Positions 27,302-33,713 of a stretch of 33,713 nt of DNA are shown in pieces. The translations under genes and the position numbers were made by a program. Within the stretch, counting starts at the first letter, position 1. Each line of letters begins with the position of its first letter. The DNA lies in assembly GCA_947630085.1 (NCBI GenBank), contig CANRGP010000018.1, forward strand, positions 1 through 33,713, given 5' to 3'. Below the pieces are notes generated by a model that did no database searches, was not told the DNA's origin, and saw only the letters and a list, made by a program, of their open reading frames with translations. This stretch comes from an uncultured Lachnospiraceae bacterium (lineage in GTDB: Bacteria; Bacillota; Clostridia; Lachnospirales; Lachnospiraceae).

Positions 27302-27392
27302 CAGAATCTTCACGCAAAATCCTTATGCAAAATCTTCACACAAAGTCTTCACGCAAAATCTCCATGCAAAGTCTTTATGCAAAATCTTCATA
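27302..27392. repeat. 13-bp tandem repeat, seven degenerate copies, overlapping the alr 3' end
   Basis: cagaatcttcacg / caaaatccttatg / caaaatcttcaca / caaagtcttcacg / caaaatctccatg / caaagtctttatg / caaaatcttcata. Confidence 0.92.
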
Positions 27393-28556
27393 CGGATCGT
27401 CAAAATAATCCTTCGTGCCGATCACGTTTCCGTCACATACGTACACCCTGGGCACACGCTTGCCGATGTCGCAGACGATCTCATAGTGGAAGCCTCCGCA
27501 CAGCCTGGCCAGGTCCTCCACAAGAATACATTCGTTTCCGTCCCTGCCGATGAGCGTCACCTCATCCTCCTCACGCACGCCGGGAATGTCCGTCACATCC
27601 ACCATAAACTGGTCCATGCAGATCCTCCCCAGGATCGGAGCCCTCTTCCCGTGGATCAGGACATATCCCTTTCCCGAAAGGTTCCTGGGATATCCGTCTC
27701 CGTAACCTACCGGCACGGTTGCAACCTTTGTAACCCTATCAGTCACAAAAGTACCTCCGTAGCTGATTTCTTCGCCGGTTCCGATCTCCTTTACATAGGT
27801 TACGCGGCTCAGAAGGGACATGGCGGGCCAAAGAGGAACACGGCTTTTATCCACCTCGTCGGAGGGGTACATCCCATAGATGGAGATGCCGGCCCTCACC
27901 ATATCGTAATGTGTTCCCGGCATATCCAGGATCCCGGCACTGTTGGATATGTGCCGGACGGGAACCGTCAGCCCTCTTGCCCGCGCCATCTCCAGAAAAT
28001 CCGCATAGCGCTTCATCTGCCGGCGGGCAGAGGTCTTATCCGATTCATCCGCCCGGGACAGATGGGTAAAGATCCCCTCCACAAAGATCCCGGGAAGTTC
28101 GCCGATCGCCGCCGCCAGCTCCGCCCCTTCGGGGCCGCAGCTCATGCCGATCCGGTTCATGCCCGTATCCACCGCCAGATGGATCATGGCCGTCTTTCCC
28201 ATTCCGACCGCGGCAGAAGAAAGAAGCTGCGCCTGCTCCATGGTAAAAACGGAAGGGCGGATCCCGTTTTTGATCAGGCGCCCGTAATCGTCCGGATGGG
28301 TAACCCCCAGGATCAGGATCGGTTTCTCCGTCCCGTGTCTCTGGAGATTGCGCGCCTCCTCAATGGTCGCGACGGCATAGCCCGACACATACGGTTCGAT
28401 GGCCTGTGCGACCGGCACCGCGCCGTGCCCGTACCCGTCGGTCTTCACCACCCCCATGATCTTTACATCATCCTCCAGCGCGGCTCTCATGGAGCTCATA
28501 TTCCGTTTCACCGCGTCGAGATCAATCCTCGCATATACTCTCGTATACTGACGCAT
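27375..28556 (-). CDS. alr: Alanine racemase
   Basis: YTRVYARIDLDAVKRNMSSMR, VVKTDGYGHGAVPVA (PLP lysine motif), GRICMDQFMVDVTDIP. Confidence 0.96.
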   Translation of the reverse strand: MRQYTRVYARIDLDAVKRNMSSMRAALEDDVKIMGVVKTDGYGHGAVPVAQAIEPYVSGYAVATIEEARNLQRHGTEKPILILGVTHPDDYGRLIKNGIRPSVFTMEQAQLLSSAAVGMGKTAMIHLAVDTGMNRIGMSCGPEGAELAAAIGELPGIFVEGIFTHLSRADESDKTSARRQMKRYADFLEMARARGLTVPVRHISNSAGILDMPGTHYDMVRAGISIYGMYPSDEVDKSRVPLWPAMSLLSRVTYVKEIGTGEEISYGGTFVTDRVTKVATVPVGYGDGYPRNLSGKGYVLIHGKRAPILGRICMDQFMVDVTDIPGVREEDEVTLIGRDGNECILVEDLARLCGGFHYEIVCDIGKRVPRVYVCDGNVIGTKDYFDDPYEDFA

Positions 28557-28578
28557 CGGTCATTCCCTCCCAGGCAAT

Positions 28579-30156
28579 CTATTTTGCGCCGCAGTCAGGC
28601 AGCGGGATCCTTCCCACCTGATCCGCAAGCTCTCTTGCGAGCATCCCGTATGCCCCCTGCCTCCTGCGCACCGCGTCCCCGGCGAGTCCGTGCAGATATA
28701 CGCCGAGGGTGCCGGCATCCCACGGCTCCAGCCCCTGGGCGAGGAGCCCGGCGATGACCCCGGTAAGCACATCCCCGGAGCCGGCCTTCGCCATACAGCT
28801 GTTTCCGCTTCCATTCACATAACACTGCCCGTCCCTGCCGCTGACCACGGTCACCGCGTCTTTAAGCACGCAGACGATCCCATGGCGGCTGCTGTAGTCG
28901 GCGGCAGCCGCCGCCGGCTCCTTCTTGATATCCTCAGCCGAAATGCCTGTCAGCCGGGACATTTCCCCCACATGAGGCGTGACGATAATATTCTCCGTAA
29001 AATATTGAGTCAGCTCCGGATGGCGGGCCGTGACGTTCAGGCCGTCCGCGTCCAGAACGACCGGCACATAGGCGCTTGTCAGGAATCCCCGGACCAGCTC
29101 GAACGTTCCTTCCCCCTGGCCGATGCCCGGCCCCAGGACGATCACGTCCGCCCACGCACATTCTCTCTCGATCGCTTTCCGGAACGCCTCCGGATCCTCC
29201 CGGGCATCCTCCGGCCGGTACGCGGCAAGGATCGCCTCCGGCAAAAGCTGCTGCATCCTGTCCCGGTTCTCCTCCGCCGTCATGATCTTTACCAGGCCGG
29301 CCCCCATACGGTAGGCGGCCAGGGCGCTCAGATAAGCGGCTCCGCCCATGTCGGCGCTTCCCGCCGCCACCAGCACCTTCCCGAAGGTTCCCTTGTTCCC
29401 GCTTTCCGGCCTTTTGGGGATCCGCTTCAGATCCTCCCCGTCATACGTCACGGCGGGGATCTCCTCCCCGATATGTCCGTGGCTGTCTGCCGGAAAGCCG
29501 ATATCCCACAGCTTCAGTTCCCCGCAGTATTCCTTTCCCGGATAAAAAGCGCTCCCCAGCTTCCGGTAACCGAAGGTCACCGTCACATCGGCCCTGACGG
29601 CTTCCCCCATGACCTGCCCGTGATCGCTGTGGATCCCCGACGGCATATCCACCGCCACCACGCGCTTCGCACCCGCGCCGTTTATCATGCGGACCGCCTC
29701 GCGGTACTGTCCCTCCACGGGTCTCCAAAGGCCCACCCCGAAAATGGCGTCGATGATAATGTCATATTTCCCGGGAATGAAATCCTTCCATTCCACCAGA
29801 TCCATGCCCAGCTTCTCGGCGATCCGGCACTGCAGGCAAAACTCCTCGGACTGCCTTTGCCTGTCCCCGGCTATAACCGCTATAACCCTGTAACCTCTAT
29901 TATGCAGTATCCTGGCCGCGGCGATGCCGTCGGCCCCGTTGTTTCCCGTTCCGCAAACCGCGCAGATCCGGACAGCTTTCGCGTTTTCCGAAGCTTCCGC
30001 TCCCTGCCCGGCGCACAGCTCCCCGGCCAGCGCCTCCACCGTACCGGCCACTCCAAGGGCCGCACGCTCCATCAGGACTGCCGCGGGGATCCCGATCTCC
30101 TTCATGGCATACCGGTCGATCATCTTCATCTGGCCGCCGGTCATCAGATATTTCAT
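28579..30156 (-). CDS. Bifunctional NAD(P)HX epimerase / ADP-dependent dehydratase (NnrE-NnrD fusion)
   Basis: N-term MKYLMTGGQMKMIDRYAMKEIGIPAAVLMERAA (YjeF_N), VCGTGNNGADGIAAARIL; C-term VVLDADGLN, ITPHVGEMSRL-like, NGSGNSCMAKAGSGDVLTGVIAGLLAQG. Confidence 0.95.
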   Translation of the reverse strand: MKYLMTGGQMKMIDRYAMKEIGIPAAVLMERAALGVAGTVEALAGELCAGQGAEASENAKAVRICAVCGTGNNGADGIAAARILHNRGYRVIAVIAGDRQRQSEEFCLQCRIAEKLGMDLVEWKDFIPGKYDIIIDAIFGVGLWRPVEGQYREAVRMINGAGAKRVVAVDMPSGIHSDHGQVMGEAVRADVTVTFGYRKLGSAFYPGKEYCGELKLWDIGFPADSHGHIGEEIPAVTYDGEDLKRIPKRPESGNKGTFGKVLVAAGSADMGGAAYLSALAAYRMGAGLVKIMTAEENRDRMQQLLPEAILAAYRPEDAREDPEAFRKAIERECAWADVIVLGPGIGQGEGTFELVRGFLTSAYVPVVLDADGLNVTARHPELTQYFTENIIVTPHVGEMSRLTGISAEDIKKEPAAAAADYSSRHGIVCVLKDAVTVVSGRDGQCYVNGSGNSCMAKAGSGDVLTGVIAGLLAQGLEPWDAGTLGVYLHGLAGDAVRRRQGAYGMLARELADQVGRIPLPDCGAK

Positions 30157-30527
30157 ACCTCTCCCCCTTCCGACTCCGCCACTGCAAATGCTGCCGCCAG
30201 GTCCGCCGTATCCGTGATCGAAACAAAGACGGAAGCAACGCCGCGTTCCCTGGCCGCCTCCTTCGCCGGGCCGTGCAGATTCACATAGGGCTTCCCGAGC
30301 GGATCCCTAAGCACCTCGATATCCTTCGGAAAAAATCCGCGGAACCCCGTCCCCAGTGCTTTCGCCACCGCCTCCTTCACAGCAAAATCGCCGGCTAGAC
30401 GGGAAACCCTGTCCCCCGACTGCCGGCGCTCCTCATCCGTATAGACGTGGGTGAGAAAAGCCTGCCTTTCACAGGCCCTTTTCACACGGCCGATCTCCAC
30501 CATATCCGTACCCACACCGACGATCAT
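30153..30527 (-). CDS. acpS: Holo-[acyl-carrier-protein] synthase
   Basis: MIVGVGTDMVEIGRVKRACE, FAVKEAVAKALGTGFRG. Confidence 0.96.
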   Translation of the reverse strand: MIVGVGTDMVEIGRVKRACERQAFLTHVYTDEERRQSGDRVSRLAGDFAVKEAVAKALGTGFRGFFPKDIEVLRDPLGKPYVNLHGPAKEAARERGVASVFVSITDTADLAAAFAVAESEGGEV

Positions 30528-31192
30528 GATTCTTCCATGCCTCCAGTCCGCTTGTGTTTTCCGTCCCGCTTGCTGCAGAACAGATACGAAAGGCGCATCA
30601 GGCTCTCCGAAAGATGCACGTTCTCAACCACCACATCATCCGGAACCGTCAGATCGATATGCGCAAAATTCCAGATTGCCTTGACTCCGGCCGCTACCAG
30701 CCGGTCCGCCACGGCGGGAGCCTGCGTTTTGGGAATCGTAAGGGCTGCGATCTGCACGTCGTTGTCCCGGATAAAATCCTCCAGCTCTTCCATGCCCCGT
30801 ATCCGGATCCCGCGCACCGTGCTTCCGATCAGCTCCCTGTCCACGTCGAACATTCCGTTGACCACGAATCCTCTGCGCTCAAAATTGCCGTAATTGGCGA
30901 TGGCCTGGCCCAGATTCCCGGAGCCGATGATGATAAGGCTGTGTCTGCGGTCCAGCCCCAGTATCTTCCCGATCTCCTCGTAGAGATACTCTACATTATA
31001 TCCGTATCCCTGCTGTCCGAATCCGCCGAAATTATTCAGGTCCTGGCGGATCTGAGAGGCCGTGACCTTCATCCTCTTGCTGAGTTCCCCGGAGGATATC
31101 CTCTCGACTCCCTCCTCCAGAAGCTCATCCAGATAGCGATAATATCTCGGAAGCCTGGTGATGACTGCTTTTGATATCTCCTTGCGTTCCAC
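30524..31192 (-). CDS. rex: Redox-sensing transcriptional repressor Rex
   Basis: ISKAVITRLPRYYRYLDELLEEGVERISSGELSKRMKVTASQIRQDLNNFGGFGQQGYGY and GSGNLGQAIANY NADH-binding motif. Confidence 0.97.
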   Translation of the reverse strand: MERKEISKAVITRLPRYYRYLDELLEEGVERISSGELSKRMKVTASQIRQDLNNFGGFGQQGYGYNVEYLYEEIGKILGLDRRHSLIIIGSGNLGQAIANYGNFERRGFVVNGMFDVDRELIGSTVRGIRIRGMEELEDFIRDNDVQIAALTIPKTQAPAVADRLVAAGVKAIWNFAHIDLTVPDDVVVENVHLSESLMRLSYLFCSKRDGKHKRTGGMEES

Positions 31193-31224
31193 GCCGCCCC
31201 ATCCTTTCTGTCCGGGTTTCTTTT

Positions 31225-31253
31225 ATTATACCGGTCCGGAAAATAATTGTCAA
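31225..31253 (-). promoter_or_regulatory. Perfect-consensus sigma-A promoter for rex operon
   Basis: Minus strand TTGACA (31253-31248), 17-nt spacer, TATAAT (31230-31225). Confidence 0.88.
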
Positions 31254-31286
31254 ACTCCTGACCGGACGTTTCTGAGGATCCGTCCG

Positions 31287-31946
31287 CTATGAAATCTTTT
31301 TCAGCAGATCGTCCACGATCTCCGGACGTCCCACGACCATCAGATGCTCGTCCGAGCGGATCACATAATCGGCAGGCGGCATCAGGTTGGTCCGCCCGTT
31401 CCATTTGATCCCCAGCACCAGCACATGGTAACGATTCCGGATATCGGATTCCCTCAGGCTTTTTCCCACCCATTCCGCGAGCGGCGGGATCTCGTATATG
31501 GAAAATTCGTCGGAAACCTCGATATAGTCAAAAACATGGTTGGCGCTGTAGCGGACCGCCGTCTTCTCCGCGATGTCCCGGTCCGGATAGACCACGTCGT
31601 CCGCCCCGTTGCGCAGAAGAAACTTGGCCTGTATGTCCCGGCTGGCCTGGCTGACCACCTTCTTTGCCCCATTTTCCTTCAGCAGGCTCGTGATCTCCAG
31701 ACTGCTCTGAAAGTTGGAGCTGATGCAGACGAAGCACACGTCAAAGTTGGAGACGCCCAGGCTTTCCAGCACGACAGGATTGGTACAGTCGCCGATCTTG
31801 GCGCTGACGACGAGCGGAAGCATCTCCTCCATGTTTTCCTCCACGATATCCACCAGCATGATCTGGTTGCCCAGCTCCGCCATTTTCCTGCAAAGATGGC
31901 GGCCGAATTTTCCGCTTCCGATGATCAAAATCGATTTCATATCCAC
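31287..31946 (-). CDS. K+ uptake regulatory subunit TrkA/KtrA (RCK domain)
   Basis: SILIIGSGKFGRHLCRKMAELGNQIMLVDI Rossmann RCK_N and TrkA_C. Confidence 0.94.
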   Translation of the reverse strand: MDMKSILIIGSGKFGRHLCRKMAELGNQIMLVDIVEENMEEMLPLVVSAKIGDCTNPVVLESLGVSNFDVCFVCISSNFQSSLEITSLLKENGAKKVVSQASRDIQAKFLLRNGADDVVYPDRDIAEKTAVRYSANHVFDYIEVSDEFSIYEIPPLAEWVGKSLRESDIRNRYHVLVLGIKWNGRTNLMPPADYVIRSDEHLMVVGRPEIVDDLLKKIS

Positions 31947-31971
31947 TCACCTTTCCCGGGGGTCTGCCCCG

Positions 31972-33357
31972 TCAGCCAATGTTCACCGTTTCTGCCGGGT
32001 TCTGCACCGGAACCACACGTTTTTTCTCTGTAAATGCCAGCGCGAACGACATACTTCCCAGCCGGCCGCAGTACATCAGGAATATGATGATCACTCTTGA
32101 CGCCGGAAGAAGCTGCCGCGTGATGCCCGTAGAGATCCCTACGGTGCTGATCGCCGAGAATGTTTCAAAAAGAATGTCTCCCATGGAAAACGGCTGGATC
32201 AGCATGATCAGGATCGCGGCCCCCAGCGCCAGCGTGGCATTGATGGCGACCACCGCCGACGCGCGGCGGACGTCCGATTCCTCGATCCGGCGTCCGAATG
32301 CATTGACGCTGTACGTCCTGCCCAAAAGGGCGCGGATGTGGAGGAAAAGAACCACGACGCTGGTCGTCTTGATTCCTCCCGCCGTAGAGCCGGGGCTGCC
32401 TCCGATAAACATCAGGATCAGCATGACAAGCTTGCTCCCGTCCGTCATGGCCGCCGAATCCGTGGTATTAAAGCCAGCCGTTCTGGCCGTGACCGAGCTG
32501 AACAGCGAAGACCATATCGCGCCCTGCGCCGACATATCCGCGAACAGATTGTTTCTCTCGAAGAGCCAGAAAAGAGCGGCTCCTCCCAGGATCAGAACGG
32601 CTGTGGAAACCAGAACGATCTTCGTCTGAAGGAGGTATTTGCGGAAATGGAGCCGGTGCTCGCTGATATCGTCCCAAACGATAAAGCCGATGCCTCCGAT
32701 CACGATGAGCCCCATGATCACCACATTCACCAGCCAGTCGTCGTAATAGGAGACAAGAGAGTTATAGGGGGCCTGGTGCCCCATCAGATCGAAGCCCGCG
32801 TTGCAGAAGGCCGATATAGAGTGATAGATCCCATAGTAGAGCCCTCTCCAGAAGCCGTACTGGGGAACAAAGCGAAACGCCAGAAGAAGCGCTCCCGCTC
32901 CCTCAAAGACCGCCGTTCCTATAACGATCTTTTTGGCAAGCCGGACCACGCCTCCGATCTGAAGCGCGCTGCTGCTCTCCTGCATCAGTCCCCGCTGCTT
33001 CAGTCCGATGCGGCGTCTCAGCACGATGGAGAAAAACACACCGATGGTGACAAAACCCAAACCTCCGATCTGGATCAGCAGCAGGATCACCAGCTGTCCG
33101 AACAGCGACCACTGTGTCCAGGTATCCCGGACCACAAGCCCTGTGACGCAGGATGCACTGGTGGAGGTAAAAAGACAATCGAGAAACGCCGTCCAGTGTC
33201 CGTCCCTGGAGGAGACAGGAAGCATCAGAAGAAGCGTTCCCGTCAGGATCAATAGGAAAAAGCCGACGGCGATATACTGGGTCTGCGAAAGCGAAGGCCG
33301 TATCCCGCGCTTTCCGGCGCGGCCAAACTCTCTGTTCTCCCATTTTCTGCCGCTCAT
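31972..33357 (-). CDS. K+ uptake membrane subunit TrkH/KtrB
   Basis: SASCVTGLVVRDT, ISAFCNAGFDLMG, GGSPGSTAGGIKTTS selectivity-loop motifs. GGGGAGG RBS then ATG at 33357; ORF start 33528 is over-extended. Confidence 0.95.
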   Translation of the reverse strand: MSGRKWENREFGRAGKRGIRPSLSQTQYIAVGFFLLILTGTLLLMLPVSSRDGHWTAFLDCLFTSTSASCVTGLVVRDTWTQWSLFGQLVILLLIQIGGLGFVTIGVFFSIVLRRRIGLKQRGLMQESSSALQIGGVVRLAKKIVIGTAVFEGAGALLLAFRFVPQYGFWRGLYYGIYHSISAFCNAGFDLMGHQAPYNSLVSYYDDWLVNVVIMGLIVIGGIGFIVWDDISEHRLHFRKYLLQTKIVLVSTAVLILGGAALFWLFERNNLFADMSAQGAIWSSLFSSVTARTAGFNTTDSAAMTDGSKLVMLILMFIGGSPGSTAGGIKTTSVVVLFLHIRALLGRTYSVNAFGRRIEESDVRRASAVVAINATLALGAAILIMLIQPFSMGDILFETFSAISTVGISTGITRQLLPASRVIIIFLMYCGRLGSMSFALAFTEKKRVVPVQNPAETVNIG

Positions 33358-33380
33358 CTTTTCTACCTCCCCTCCCCGCT

Positions 33381-33713
33381 TCATTTCGTCTGCCTTCGGG
33401 TACCTGCCGCCCGTATGACGGCGCCTGCCGCTCCGAATAAAAGGAATGCCGCAAGATCCGCCAGGACCACGCTGGCGCCCGCAGGCGTGGAGATCCCATA
33501 AGACAGGGTCATTCCCACGATAAAACACACAACTGACAGGACGGCGGACGACAGGACCACTCCCCGGAAGCTTTTAAAGATCTGCATGGAGGTCAGCGCC
33601 GGGAAAATGATCAGGCTGGATATCAGCATGGCTCCCATCATCCGCATCCCCAGCACGATCGTGACCGCCGTAAGCACCGCGATCATCACATTGTACAGGG
33701 AAACCCGGACACC
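33381..33713 (-). CDS. Metal (Zn/Mn-type) ABC transporter permease, 5' end outside the window
   Basis: VTIVLGMRMMGAMLISSLIIFPALTSMQIFKSFRGVVLSSAVLSVVCFIVGMTLSYGISTPAGASVVL is ABC-3 family; open to the window edge. Confidence 0.88.
   Translation of the reverse strand, partial: GVRVSLYNVMIAVLTAVTIVLGMRMMGAMLISSLIIFPALTSMQIFKSFRGVVLSSAVLSVVCFIVGMTLSYGISTPAGASVVLADLAAFLLFGAAGAVIRAAGTRRQTK

Noticed and set aside
27302-27392. CRISPR or MITE
   Set aside because: 13-bp units without spacers, and no terminal inverted repeats or target duplications; better described as a tandem repeat.
28690-30288. 532-aa plus-strand ORF
   Set aside because: Antisense to the NnrE-NnrD fusion gene; shadow ORF.
33358-33528. 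N-terminal extension of TrkH in the ORF track
   Set aside because: It overlaps the ABC permease 3' end out of frame; a good RBS precedes ATG 33357.

Overview
This 33.7 kb window is a GC-rich chromosomal segment with a Firmicutes/Lachnospiraceae-like gene repertoire; the taxonomic label is inferred from gene content and order. It carries mostly recognisable genes.

Contents, left to right:
(1) A divergent sugar-utilisation locus. A LacI regulator, two uncharacterised membrane/lipoproteins, a YesL-like protein and a PfkB fructokinase lie on the minus strand. Two LplB/YtcP-type ABC permeases, a solute-binding lipoprotein and a GH32 beta-fructosidase lie on the plus strand.
(2) An SH3 / N-acetylmuramoyl-L-alanine amidase lipoprotein.
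(3) nifS-nifU-mnmA, for Fe-S and tRNA thiolation.
(4) A SpoVB/MATE-like flippase.
(5) A complete oppABCDF peptide transporter.
(6) A YebC-family protein and a CNNM/CorC-type CBS-domain protein.
(7) An aldo/keto reductase with two [4Fe-4S] motifs, followed by truncated gene relics.
(8) A MazF-type toxin with no visible partner antitoxin.
(9) A rex-acpS-nnrDE-alr operon.
(10) trkA/trkH and a partial metal-ABC permease.

I did not find a clear-cut new multi-gene system, CRISPR array, phage or transposase. The most unusual signals are small:
- a seven-copy 13-bp tandem repeat grown out of the 3' end of alr
- a run of gene relics after the aldo/keto reductase
- an internal near-consensus promoter abutting a strong inverted repeat ahead of GH32
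- three TTGCACAA boxes in the divergent sugar promoter
- a lone mazF
- a 33-bp tandem array running off the left edge

All calls come from reading the sequence and the ORF translations; no searches were run.
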